Shown here: positions 11,345-21,688 of the stretch, in pieces
Layout: each line of letters begins with the position of its first letter
Position numbering within the stretch: the first letter of the stretch is position 1
Assembly: GCA_037044905.1 (NCBI GenBank)
Contig: JBAOKB010000048.1
Span: 1,178,001-1,242,000 of the forward strand
Length of the DNA: 64,000 nucleotides
Origin: Hortaea werneckii
Taxonomy: Eukaryota > Ascomycota > Dothideomycetes > Mycosphaerellales > Teratosphaeriaceae
Direction of reading: 5' to 3'
The notes under the pieces: model-generated
The model's input: the letters and a program-made list of their open reading frames with translations, nothing else
What the model was told of the DNA's origin: nothing
Database searches by the model: none
Translations under genes and position numbers: made by a program

Positions 11345-12988
11345 ATGTCTCCAAGCCTTATCTCCTCGTACTTGACGCTTCATTCTCTGCTAGTCCTCGC
11401 TGCCGCACTGATATTCATACCAGCCGCAATTCTAGCCCAAGACATCATCACATGGCTGCGATTGCCACCCGGCCCAACCCCTCTCCCATTCATCGGCAAC
11501 AAACTCGACATCCCCAAAACAAAGCCCTGGATCCAATTCCAGAAATGGGCAGACAAGTACGGTCCCATCTTCACCCTCTGGATCGGGCGAAAGCCCACCC
11601 TAATCATCTCCGACCCACACGTCGCCGTGGACCTGATGGAAAAGCGTAGCAACAAGTACAGTTCCCGGCCGCGAATGGTCGTCATGGGCGAAGTCTACAA
11701 CGGGAACAGCTCTATCCTGACGCAACCTTACGGCAAAGCCTGGAGTGCGAGGCGGAAACTTCTCCATCAAGCATTGAACCCGAAGGCGTTGAGATTGTAT
11801 AAGCCCACTCAGGAGGCGGAGGCTAGTAGGCTTTGCTATGCGCTCCTGGGGAACCCGGAGGGCTGGGAGAAGGAGCTGGAGAGGTTCACGAGTAGTGTGG
11901 TCTTTTGCGTTGCTTACGGACATCGGATCGACTCGTTGAACGCTAAAGTCATACATGATCGTTTTCGGTTCATGCATAACATGGCGAGCTTGAATGTGCC
12001 TGGCAAGTACCTCGCTGAGACTTTTCCGCTGCTGGCTAAGGTTCCTGCGGCGCTTGCGCCTTGGAAGCGAGAAGTCCAGGCGATGGGAGATGAGGAAGGA
12101 CAAGCGAATGTTGCGCTTGTGGAAATGGTCAAGGAGGAAATGGCAGCGAGTAAAGCGCATGGGCAGACAGACGCTGTGCCTGATAGTCTTTGCAAGCTGT
12201 TGCTTGAGCTCAAGGAGAAAGAGCCTTTACCACTGAGCGAAAAGCACTTCTCGTATGTGCCTGCCTCGTTATTCGGCGCAGGCTCAGACACCACAGCATC
12301 AACTCTGTGCTCGGCATTCTTAGCTCTGGTCACTCATCCCAGCGTATTGAAGATCGCACAAGCCGAGCTGGACTCAGTAATAGGACACGACCGAACCCCG
12401 ACTTTTGCAGACGAGCCACACCTACCATATATCAGAGCTCTTTGCAAGGAGACTCTACGCTGGCGTCCTGTTGCTGTCCTTGGTGGTACTCCGCATGCTA
12501 CGACTGAAGCAGACGTTTATAATGGCTATCACATCCCAGCCCAAACCACAGTCTTGGGGAACAACTGGGCCATTAACCTCAATGAAGATTACTACCCTGA
12601 CCCACATCACTTCGATCCTATCCGATTCCTGTCCGCCTCCGAACGAGAAGCTATGGGATTCGACAAGCAGTTCTACGAAGGCAGCAAAGTACATCCTGCG
12701 AAAGCCGGACACAGCTCTTTCGGATGGGGCAGGAGGATCTGTCCCGGGGCGGACCTGGCGAATAACAGTCTTTTCATCGCTCTCGCGAAACTCATCTGGG
12801 CTTATGACATCGTGCCCATTGAAGGACGGGAATACGATATCTTTGCCTACACTGATGGGTTTAATGTCCGACCCCAGAAGTTCGAGTGCCTGATTAGGGT
12901 TAGGAGTGAGGAGCGACGAAGGGTTCTTGAGCTGCAGCAGAGAGAGGCTATGGAATGGTTGGCACGGTTCTCGCCATTTGAGGAGTAG
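11345..12988 (+). CDS. Cytochrome P450 monooxygenase
   Basis: Intronless frame of 547 residues. An N-terminal hydrophobic anchor (about 5-35) is followed by the proline hinge LPPGPTPLPFIGN. The I-helix motif AGSDTTAST lies near residue 318, the K-helix ExxR is KETLRWRP, and the haem loop FGWGRRICPG places the axial Cys at residue 466. The enzyme should sit in the ER membrane with its catalytic domain in the cytosol and need a P450 reductase. The subfamily is not assignable by eye; the overall text resembles fungal secondary-metabolism and xenobiotic P450s of group I. It is convergent with a DHA1 transporter 156 bases away. Confidence 0.95.
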   Translation: MSPSLISSYLTLHSLLVLAAALIFIPAAILAQDIITWLRLPPGPTPLPFIGNKLDIPKTKPWIQFQKWADKYGPIFTLWIGRKPTLIISDPHVAVDLMEKRSNKYSSRPRMVVMGEVYNGNSSILTQPYGKAWSARRKLLHQALNPKALRLYKPTQEAEASRLCYALLGNPEGWEKELERFTSSVVFCVAYGHRIDSLNAKVIHDRFRFMHNMASLNVPGKYLAETFPLLAKVPAALAPWKREVQAMGDEEGQANVALVEMVKEEMAASKAHGQTDAVPDSLCKLLLELKEKEPLPLSEKHFSYVPASLFGAGSDTTASTLCSAFLALVTHPSVLKIAQAELDSVIGHDRTPTFADEPHLPYIRALCKETLRWRPVAVLGGTPHATTEADVYNGYHIPAQTTVLGNNWAINLNEDYYPDPHHFDPIRFLSASEREAMGFDKQFYEGSKVHPAKAGHSSFGWGRRICPGADLANNSLFIALAKLIWAYDIVPIEGREYDIFAYTDGFNVRPQKFECLIRVRSEERRRVLELQQREAMEWLARFSPFEE

Positions 12989-13144
12989 CCCAGTCTTTGT
13001 TGTAGATCCGTCCGGAGAAGTGGTTACGGTTCGGACCCAGTACGAAATCAAGAGGAAAATACTGCACTCCATTGAAAAGAAGCTCTGCTAAGCTAATTTG
13101 GCTCTCCAATCCTTTCAAAAAGAAAATCACAACTCAACTTGATT

Positions 13145-15001
13145 TCATCTAGGTTTACCTGTCTCCTGCGCCACCCCACCAGATGACGACCCGTCATCCC
13201 CACCGCCACAACCACCACCACGCGGACTTTCCTCCACATCGGCCAAAGCCGTCGCTTCCAACTCCTCCGCCTTCCTGACCCGCTTCTCCCTCGCCTCATT
13301 CCTCCACTTCTGCCCCTTCGCCATAAGCAAAAAAATCACCGAAATCAACACTACATACACTAACGCAATGAACGTAAACGCCCACCCGGGCGTCATAGCG
13401 TCGCACATGGGAATAATCGCCGCAGCGCCACCGGCAGACATAAGACAACGCACGAAGTTCACGGCTGCGGTTGCTGTCGCGGGCCGGTCGCGGTGGAGGT
13501 CGATGAGCAGGGTATTAGTGATATTAAACGCCGTGGAGACCCCGAGCCCGATGAAATACAGCGCTATTTCCGGTCCCGCGAGGGAAGTCTGGAATGTCAA
13601 GGTCCAGCCGAAGACGATGAAGGCGAGGGTGCCGATGATGTGACCTGGGAGGATGACTTCGAAGCGGACGCGCTCGATGGGGAAGTCGCTGAGATCTTGT
13701 TGTTTGCCTTTCGTTAGGGGGATGCCGAGTTTGCGGGCGTGCCGGCGGAAGTTCCAGTCTACTACGTGGCCCATGGTTAGTGCGGAGGTCAGACTCCCGA
13801 CTCCCATGGCGATGTAGCAGAGGCCGACGTAGAGAGTGCTTAGGTCGTAGATCGTCGCGAAGAGTTCGGGGATTACGGCTGTGGCGACCATCATGCCTGT
13901 GAAGAAGAGGCCGTTGTAGAGGAGGACGATACAGGTCTCCTTGTCGCCTAGTAGCTTGAGTGTAGCCAGGGGATTGGGGAAAGGGACTTTCTTCTTCTGA
14001 TGCACCGAAGAATGGACGGACTGTTGATCATCATCACCATGCCGTGCAGTCTGTCGCGCATGTCTTCGCTGCTGCAGGTACCCAAGCAGAGACTGGTTGA
14101 TGCCTTTCGCAGGCACAGAGCCGTTTCCAACAACATTCCGACAGGTCTCTGGGAAGAACAGACCGAAGATGACAAGTAGTACCCCAGAGAAGATCGCCAG
14201 GAACCAGAACGTCCAGCGCCAGCCGAGGTACTCTGCAAAGAGACCTCCTATCGTAGGACCGAAAGCCGGACCCAGCAGCAAGCCCGCAGTCGCATAGCCC
14301 ATATACCTGCCTCTCTCTGCGCTGGTCGCTATATCTGCAACGACCGCAGTCGAAAGGGCTATCGCGGCCGAGCACCCAAAGGCCTGAACCATTCTCAGGA
14401 TGAGAAGTGCGGCGTAGTTCGTCTGCAGCGCCAGTCCGATATTGGCGACGCAGAAGATGATGAAGCAGATTATAAAGGAGAGCCGGCGACCACTGTTATC
14501 AGACATGCCGGCGATTATGGCGGGGGCGATTGCTTGGGCAATCTGACGGTTAGAGAGGTCAACGGGGGCGTATGATCTTGTTCACAGACACACATACCAT
14601 GTACGTTGTTAATGATAGGTTAATGAGCGAAGGTGTGACATGGAGGTCTCGGGCAAGGTCATTCAGTGCTGGATAGAAAGTTGTTGCGCCGAATGGTGAG
14701 ATTAGGGCGGAGATGGGGAGACTGATAAAATGATAAAGGCTTTCGTGTGTCCATCGAAAATCGTATACGGTGGGCCTGTTGATACAGTGCGTTGTAGTGA
14801 TAGTCCGGAGGCATCTCTAGTGCTTTGCGCTGGCTGTTTAGCTGCTATAGTCTCGCCCAAGGTTTCCTGTCCTGTTGGACGTATTCGTTGCTCGTTGTGT
14901 AAAGACGATCGATCTCCATCTTCAGTGTCATGTGAGAACTCCAGAGATGTTCTATCTGTGTGCTGAATCTCTTGCAATTCTTCGCTAGAGTGAGAACGCA
15001 T
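13145..15001 (-). CDS. MFS DHA1 transporter with apparent one-base frameshift
   Basis: Complement of 13145-14542 and 14598-15001. Exon 2 encodes MSDNSGRRLSFIICF and the remaining membrane segments, with FGPTIGGLFAEYLGWRWTFW typical of multidrug and organic-acid exporters. The 55-nt intron ends CTAACCGTCAG. In exon 1 the frame from ATG 15001 reads to TGPPYTIF..KAFIILSVS, and then the family text continues in another frame as PISALISPFGATTFYPAL. The switch is at the GGGG run 14715-14718. One extra base there would give an intact frame of 600 residues, and the total length then divides by three. As given, translation stops soon after residue 95. This is either a real null allele or an assembly error in a homopolymer. 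Confidence 0.85.
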
Positions 15002-15831
15002 AGCACTTCGATAGAGCAATAGCTTAGTTGAAGTCCGGTGTTGAGAAACGATTGTCTATTTAAGAATGCACATTGGCCGGGCGGCCAAGTCCCATGCTTC
15101 ATGATCGTCCGCGCGGCTCCTACATCGGCGGGGTTCGGTGCCGATAACCGAAAGCTGGACTTAACTGCTCACTTCGTTCGAATACCGTAATATACGCCTG
15201 AGATTGTGTCGCCCAGTTGCGCGTACTAAATATGTAGTTTTTGCGTAGTACATGCGCCTTGTACAGGGCTTCTGTTGTCCAGAAATCGTTCCGGCAGAAG
15301 CACTCGCCTGCAAAGTGCACCTTGTCCGGGTCAGGGCCTGCATATCATTATCTTTTGTCCGTGTCACCACCAGATCCTGTGCCAAGTCAGTTAGACCTTG
15401 CTAGAACGAATAATGAGATTTTTGCAGGGCAATAAGGATTAATGAGAATGCGTCATGAGAGGTCCGAAACGAGTACCCGCTTGTCAGTCGTGCATATGAT
15501 TGTGATGCACATCGCTGCTGGATCCTTTGGAGTAAAGGACTAATGCTGGATTTCCCGGTCCATGCCATCTTTTATACGATGCTGTTCCTGGGATGATAAC
15601 ACATGGACGCGACTGAGTCGACGCCTCTCGCTACTTCTATACATCTCACCGTCGCTCCAAGCCTGTGTCGAACTCGTAACAGCGCTCGTCACATTTAGTC
15701 GTCTGTTCGACCGTCGAATCAGCTGCCTTTTGCGGTGCGGACAGACAGGCTGTCAATGGCCTTTCGCATCGGGGTGAGTCTTCATCTGACCCCCTGCCCT
15801 TCTCTGTCGACGTTTTTCGCACCCATCGCGT
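15002..15831. other. Intergenic between transporter start and LSm7 stop
   Basis: No supported gene. The left part should hold the promoter of the minus-strand transporter, the right part the 3' untranslated region of LSm7, also on the minus strand. Confidence 0.5.
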
Positions 15832-16338
15832 TTACTCGTCGTCCTCGGCCTGTACGAATGGATTCTCGATCTCCTCACTGCCATCCACAGGGGAAATCAA
15901 GACGAGGAGAGTGCCTCTCGCCACAAGCAAGCCCAGGTTGCGAGAGCTCGTGTTGCCCTCGTCATCTGCATGGGAATCAGTACTCGATCGTCAGCTAGTG
16001 GTCGACTGGTACCGACCTCTTGTGATCTCCTTCACGCTGTCCAGAACAAGGTTCATCAGTTGGTCATATCCTTTCAGGGTGCCAGTAACTTGTGTATATG
16101 TTAGCAATGCTTCATTGACGATGAGCTTGGATCGCAGTATTCATTTACCTTCGCGGCCGCCATTGAACTTGACGGTGATCTCCTTGTCCATATACTTGTC
16201 CAGGTTGAGGATGTTCTCCTTCTTCTTGTCGCCGCCCTGGGCATGGCTTCCGCCACGGCCGCCGCGCTCACCGCCACCTCGGCCACCCCGATCGCCGCGA
16301 GCACCACGGCCGCCTCTGAAATTGCCCCGTTCCGACAT
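15832..16338 (-). CDS. LSM7: U6 snRNA-associated Sm-like protein LSm7
   Basis: Complement of 15832-15965, 16017-16088 and 16149-16338, 131 residues. Splicing restores the Sm1 motif (ITVKFNGGREVTGTLKGYDQ, then MNLVLDSV) and the Sm2 region SRNLGLLVARGTLLVLISP. Both introns are 50-60 nt. LSm7 is part of the LSm1-7 ring (cytoplasmic mRNA decapping) and the LSm2-8 ring (U6 snRNA, splicing). The N-terminal 30 residues are RGG-rich (GNFRGGRGARGDRGGRGGG), making the protein longer than the roughly 100-residue animal form. An RGG arm could bind RNA or be methylated. It is divergent from the zinc-cluster gene. Confidence 0.95.
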
Positions 16339-17094
16339 GAGATCAGGCTGAGGAGTAATGGCTACCGTCAGTTCTTCCGTTTGAATCACTGGGCAGCGGG
16401 CGGGATTATTCCCTTTGCCATCACTGCAGGTGCTTCCGGCCGCGCCAAACTTTTCGGGGCTAGCGGGAGCGGCCGGTGGAGCTCGGAGCGGCAGCGATGG
16501 TCCGAGCGTGGGAGGGGGAGGTGAACAAGGTGAAGTGGAAGCTGCGCCTTCTCGGCCGCCCCTTCAACCCCCGGCACTGGGCGCGTCCACCTGGGCACAG
16601 CCGCCGGGCGCCCACAGGCCTCCCTCCAAGGTATGGTGGCAGATGCAGCAAGTAAGAATGCCGAGTCGGGCACCCATTGGGATCCCATTGGGAACGTCCT
16701 GTCCCCAGGTAGGTGAGGCTATCCCCTTCTCTTCCCGTCGACAGCCCGGTCCTCGGCCACGCGGCGGGTGCCCAGGTGTGCAGGACTGGCGCCGTCCTCA
16801 GGCACCCGCGCCGCCGGTCCCGAATGATGACGATGCGCGTTGGCGAGGCGGAGACCAGGCGGAGGCGCCCCATCCCGCCAGGCGCAGCCGCGCAGCAGAA
16901 GAGAGGGGTTCTCAGCGCACCCACGGCGCCACGGCGACCTGTTCCCGTTGGCGGCCGCTCGGGCGGCGGAGAGGCACTAATCTGTCCTCCCACTCCGCTG
17001 CTTTCCTTCGCCCGTCCTGCCCACTCCTGACCCTCTCCTCTCCCCTTCCTCCACCTCCCCCATCATCCCCGCTCTGCCTCCGCAGGTCGTCGCG
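16339..17094. promoter_or_regulatory. GC-rich bidirectional promoter
   Basis: The gap between LSm7 and the zinc-cluster gene is strikingly GC-rich compared with other gaps in the window. A 230-codon plus-strand frame at 16415-17107 and frames opposite it are explained by this composition: they are Pro/Arg/Gly-rich without a domain. Promoters of both genes must lie here. Confidence 0.5.
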
Positions 17095-19071
17095 ATGGAG
17101 CCGCTGACCCCGTCCGACACCTCCACCACCGCCGCCGCCGCCGCCAAACGCAAGCGGGAAGATTCCGCCTCGACCCCTTCGGCGCCCGCCGCCAAGGCCA
17201 GCAAGACCGGCAACCAACTCAGCATCAACTACCTGGCCCGTCACACCCACGACGACCTGCCGTTGCTGACCAAGGAAGACACCCTCCCCAACCTGGTCCA
17301 GCTCCTCTCCGCCTACAGCAATGTGCTTGACCGCCATGAAAGCCTGGCCTCCAACCTCGGTGCACGCCCGCTTGGCCCCATCCTGATCAAGCGATTTGAA
17401 CGCTGCTTCGACGCTCCGCCCAAGATTGTCGCGTCGCATCACAAGGGCTCGGTCACCAACGCGGACGACTCTGGCCACACTATTACCTGGCTCGAGGTCA
17501 TTGAGTTTGCGCGCTCACATCCTGGCCAGTTCAACCTCAGCACTTTCTCCGAAGGCAAGCGCGTTTGCCAATTTTACTACCCACAAAAGCAGTTGCGCGT
17601 GCAGATCAGCGAAGAGGACTTTATCTTTATCAACAGCGGCCGCTGTCAGGAGCTGATCCCGCCGCTGCCCATTTGGGAAGATGAAGAAAAGGAGGTTGGC
17701 ACCTGCGATGTGCTCGAGACAAAGCTGAAAGAGCTGACCAATGTGGCCGACATGGTAGCGGCGAGGACACGGCAGCTCAGTCACCGACTGAAGGGCAGAA
17801 GGTCTGCCATTTTGGAGCGCAGGGCAGAAGGCGGAAGCGGAACACCTGCTAAGGCCAGTGCCGTACAGACGACAACTGCCCCTGTGTCCGGGTTCAGCTC
17901 TGAAACCACTCCGCACGTGAAACCATCTGCCGACACCGACCTTGCCACAGTTCGAAGCGAACTGTTGAGACACTTCGAAGCTTTGCCCCAAAATCAGGCT
18001 TCAGCTGCTCCGCCGCATTCGAGGCATCCTTCGACCGTCATGTTCGACCCGCAAACTTCTAAGCATGATAATGACCGCACTGATGGATTCGACTCCTCTC
18101 TCTCCCCGGCGCCTGCGCACATTGCAACTGACAAGGAAGCGACCCCAGGCCATCATAATGCGCCGGGCCGCGGTGGCAATAGCACTGGCAGTGCCCAGCG
18201 CCCGTCTGTCAGTACGGGAACACATTCCTATCATGCTGGGAATGGTACTAGCAAGCACAATTTCAGTCGACCATTGCCGCCTGCACTCGAAAGCACCCAG
18301 CCATTTCGGCCTCTGTGTCAAGCACACATGGACAGCCTACCCCGTGGCACCCGTGTAATGCCACCTTGTGATAGATGCAGACGGCTCCGCATGGATTGCG
18401 TCAAAAATCTGACGTCTTGCGCTGGATGTACTAAGAAGCATGCCCGTTGCCACTGGCGAGATGTGTCGCGTGACGAATTAGGTGAACTCGACCAACTTAT
18501 GGAGGCGCCGTCACCAAATGATACAAACTACGAAAGATCGGTAAATGGCTATATGGATGGCACTAATGAGCGTGCTGGTAGCGAAATGATGCATAATCAC
18601 CACGACGACTACGAGGAAAGCGAAGATGAGGATAGTAATCCACTCGAAGATCTTGAGGCGCTTGGTGAGAAGGAGGAGCAACGGGAGCGCGAGCTAGCCG
18701 AGCAGATGAGAGTTGACGAAGAAGGCCTGGAGAAGGCGAGAGAGCTGGCAAGACAAGGCAGAGAAGCTGTAGAAAAGGCCACCTCCAACGGCACGCCGGC
18801 CCCTACGAGCGAAGCTGCCGATGCAGAGCCGACGCCTGCTGCCAACGGAGTGCCTGACGACCGACCGACCGAAGCGACTGCTACACAACCGAATTTTGTG
18901 GAACCAGACAAGACTCTTCACCAAGCCTCACCTCCTCCGACTCAAGCTCAACCGCCCTCGTTTGTCCCAATGTACGGAGATTCCGTACCGGCCTATGGAG
19001 GAGGGTTTCATGCTGTCAACAAGCCCACGACTTCCACTGAAGGAGCAAATGGCGGGTGGTCGACATTGTGA
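17095..19071 (+). CDS. Protein with Zn2Cys6 cluster in C-terminal half
   Basis: One frame of 658 residues starting gtcgcgATGgag. Residues about 1-240 include a basic KRKRED stretch and a compact, apparently folded region (SINYLARHTHDDLPLL to EELIPPLPIW) that I do not recognise. A disordered Ser/His-rich linker follows. Near 425-452 is CDRCRRLRMDC then CAGCTKKHARC, with spacing CX2CX6CX6CX2CX6C, an exact Zn2Cys6 pattern. The C-terminal part is acidic with a Glu-rich helix (about 510-560), then Pro-rich. Zn2Cys6 modules bind DNA in fungal regulators and usually lie near the N-terminus, so the position is unusual. No fungal-specific regulatory middle domain is visible. Confidence 0.85.
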   Translation: MEPLTPSDTSTTAAAAAKRKREDSASTPSAPAAKASKTGNQLSINYLARHTHDDLPLLTKEDTLPNLVQLLSAYSNVLDRHESLASNLGARPLGPILIKRFERCFDAPPKIVASHHKGSVTNADDSGHTITWLEVIEFARSHPGQFNLSTFSEGKRVCQFYYPQKQLRVQISEEDFIFINSGRCQELIPPLPIWEDEEKEVGTCDVLETKLKELTNVADMVAARTRQLSHRLKGRRSAILERRAEGGSGTPAKASAVQTTTAPVSGFSSETTPHVKPSADTDLATVRSELLRHFEALPQNQASAAPPHSRHPSTVMFDPQTSKHDNDRTDGFDSSLSPAPAHIATDKEATPGHHNAPGRGGNSTGSAQRPSVSTGTHSYHAGNGTSKHNFSRPLPPALESTQPFRPLCQAHMDSLPRGTRVMPPCDRCRRLRMDCVKNLTSCAGCTKKHARCHWRDVSRDELGELDQLMEAPSPNDTNYERSVNGYMDGTNERAGSEMMHNHHDDYEESEDEDSNPLEDLEALGEKEEQRERELAEQMRVDEEGLEKARELARQGREAVEKATSNGTPAPTSEAADAEPTPAANGVPDDRPTEATATQPNFVEPDKTLHQASPPPTQAQPPSFVPMYGDSVPAYGGGFHAVNKPTTSTEGANGGWSTL

Positions 19072-21688
19072 GAAAAGATCTGCTGGTCCATACAGAAGTC
19101 GGCTGCCGCAAAGGGCCGGTCGACTGTCTTGGCCTAGAACCCGCACCGTCGGTGTGCAGGTTTGCGTGATGGTCTTGTCAGGGCTAGCCGGACAGCAAAG
19201 CTTGAACAAGCAAGTATAAAGATGTCGGACTGCTGCCGTGTTCTGACTGCGGGGTCAGAATAACAACGACTCATGGATGGATGTTTGGCCGGCAATGTAT
19301 GATTAGGCACCTCTTCTTTCAGCTGACACATTTTCGTGTAACCATGCCACAGCGGTTTTTGCGAAACGTTGAAGCACCGTTTTTGTGCGATGAGCCTGCA
19401 ATGAAGATGAGATTCTCAGCACATGACCGTCGTGTCATATTCCAAATCCACACGGATTGCCAGCGATCCTTGTCTTTTGCCCGCACCACCCGGTCGCGCA
19501 TAATGTTATCGGTGGATGCCTGCACTCGATCTGTCCAAAGGCGGTTGTAACAAAGTCTATCGAAGTCGTGCCTGTCGATCTCTTCAGGTCGCAAGTGCCA
19601 GCATCTAGTCCCTAGGCGATAGACGGCTAGCTACAAAGGTAGACGCCCCACTTCCTGCAAATCGGAGCCTTTCATTTTGCGCACGGAGAGCAAAGAAGGA
19701 ACCCCATGTAACCCCGGCTTGTTGGTTTTGCGGGCAACACATTTAGTGGCCATGTTCTTTCGCGGCCCGTTATCAAAGAGGTCCTGGTGTAACGCCTGAC
19801 GCACATGCAGCATCACCTTGAGCGGCAATAGCAAGGGGATGTCAGCAGTATCGCAAGCCTCGAGTGCGGGGCTAGACTTTCAGGATAAACTGGTAAAAGA
19901 ATGGGTGAAATATGGGTGCCCATCGATGAGTGTAGATCCGAAGCAAGCAAAGCTGCAGGGCGGCTGCATCTGGCGTGTATTTTGCTCCTTAGGGGCGGCC
20001 ATTTCTGGGGGTTGGATGTTTGGAGGCAAGGATACGCGCTTCTTGAAACGTTTCTCGACGGGCAACACTTGCATGCGATGGCCAGGACGGCATGAAGATC
20101 AGGAACGCGCAGCAGTAGCGCCACCAGGAACCAGAAAAGCCCTTTCGGTCTCCTGTGTCTGTCTATTTCCCGGTCTGCGTTTAAGCGCATTTGCTACAAT
20201 GGGAACGAACGGCATATTTTGGGTTCAAGGGACAAAAGTCACAGACGCGCGCGCTTGATTATAAAGTCAACTTTATCTTGACTTTGCTCAGACTAGAAGA
20301 CGACTGCAAGTTGAATGCTATGTTGTAGGAGCGCATTCGAGAACTGCCTTAGCGTACATTGTTTGGTGGAGAAGACGCTCGCTACGACTTGACTAAGCGC
20401 TTTGGCAGCCGAGCGCACAAGGATCATCCCATGTCTCTGCGGATTGTGCAACCAACGTATTTACCCTCCACTTCCCACAATCGAGGCTTAATGCGGCGAA
20501 GACTCGAGATCGAATCGACACATCGACAAGTCATATCCACACGTGAAGCTGAAGAAACCGTTGCAACCGACGCACCTGTCAAAATGTTGCTATCCGACGG
20601 GTGGCGGCATTTGAGATGTGTGTGTGAGAGGCGAGCTGCAGATCCAGCCCACGGGGCGTGGGCAGCAGCTGTTTAAACACAACAGCAGCAGACATTTGCG
20701 CCACATCTTGCCTCCACTTGAACCCTCCGAAACAGCTGTGCATAACGGGCAGTGCAGCCTCAGTCCAACTCCGGAAGGACTGCAGAGTCACCATCCCTAC
20801 ACTGATCTCTTCATAAGTGGTTTGGGGTCCCGTTGCACAACCGAGAATGCTTTGCAGGATCCAGTAGATTTCCAACTGCTGCACCCTTGGCCTGGGCATA
20901 TCGGTGCGAGCAGAGCAACCGCAGAAGACCTCGGACGGGGCCGTAATGAGATCCAATCGCTGCTCGTTCAGTCTCTGAAACAAGTCTGTGCGTATGATGA
21001 AGAACTGGGAGAGGTAGATTTGGAGATGGGGTTGCTAGACCGCTATTATGGTCAACATTATGGTCCATCGAAGATTGAAATCGTCTTCTGGAGACGCTTT
21101 CGGCGTCCTGAGGCCCTCCATACGGAGAGTTTGATGCCAGAACAAGAAGTGCTCGCGTGCCTGGTAAGGCTTGTGCAGTTGCATTCCAGCGAGAGATGGC
21201 GTTCAGAGGCTGACGTTGCAATGGAAGCCGACCACACTCCAGTACACCCCCTCCAGCTTCCTCGAACCACTGCCGTGGAAAGCTCTGTGCTTTTGCTCGA
21301 GGCTACCACTTCTAGGACCCCAACCAACACGGCTGCACAAATACTCCTCCTTCCTCCGCAAGGTCCTTTCCGAAAGCTGCAGTTAGCACACCCTCTTTCT
21401 CACTGTACTTCGTCTTACAGCAACTTCATGTTTGTTCGTCGTCGTCGACAGCCGATCATAGACGGACCTCGGCACCCCTTGCTCTCTTGACAACAGTCCA
21501 GACGGCCTCTGGGGAAATTAATCGCCTAGTGTTGCCCATCCGAGCCCGCGATTTGGGTGAGTGTTCATCGTTCCCCGGGGCTACGCTTTGTGCCTGGCAG
21601 ATGCACATACTTGCGCGCAATCCGGATCGGCCACTAACCGTCAGAGACAGGACACCCCTTCCAGGACCCTGACATCTCCGCGCTCGTC
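19072..21688. other. 2.6-kb stretch without a recognisable gene
   Basis: Frames here reach 290 codons (20618-21490, plus) but have no domain, no convincing start and no codon pattern like the neighbours. The stretch lies directly upstream of a C2H2 regulator and is long for this window. It may be an extended promoter and leader, or hold a non-coding RNA. I saw no tRNA-like B box. An inverted repeat at 20261-20285 is listed separately. Confidence 0.45.
20261..20285. repeat. Overlapping inverted repeats
   Basis: ATAAAGT (20261-20267) is mirrored as its complement ACTTTAT (20270-20276) with a two-base gap. Overlapping it, AAAGTCAA (20263-20270) is matched by TTGACTTT (20278-20285) with a seven-base gap. 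The arms are perfect. It could be a dimer binding site or chance. Confidence 0.7.

Noticed and set aside
14716..14762. A 47-nt intron explaining the frame change in the second DHA1 transporter
   Set aside because: It would remove conserved text (YTIF to SVS) and half the first membrane segment; the one-base deletion explains all the data better.
16415..17107. 230-codon plus-strand frame in the GC-rich promoter gap
   Set aside because: Pro/Arg/Gly-rich translation caused by base composition; no domain, and it overlaps the start of the zinc-cluster gene.
20618..21490. 290-codon frame upstream of the C2H2 regulator
   Set aside because: No recognisable domain and no protein-like conserved blocks; equally long competing frames occur on the other strand (20811-21221).
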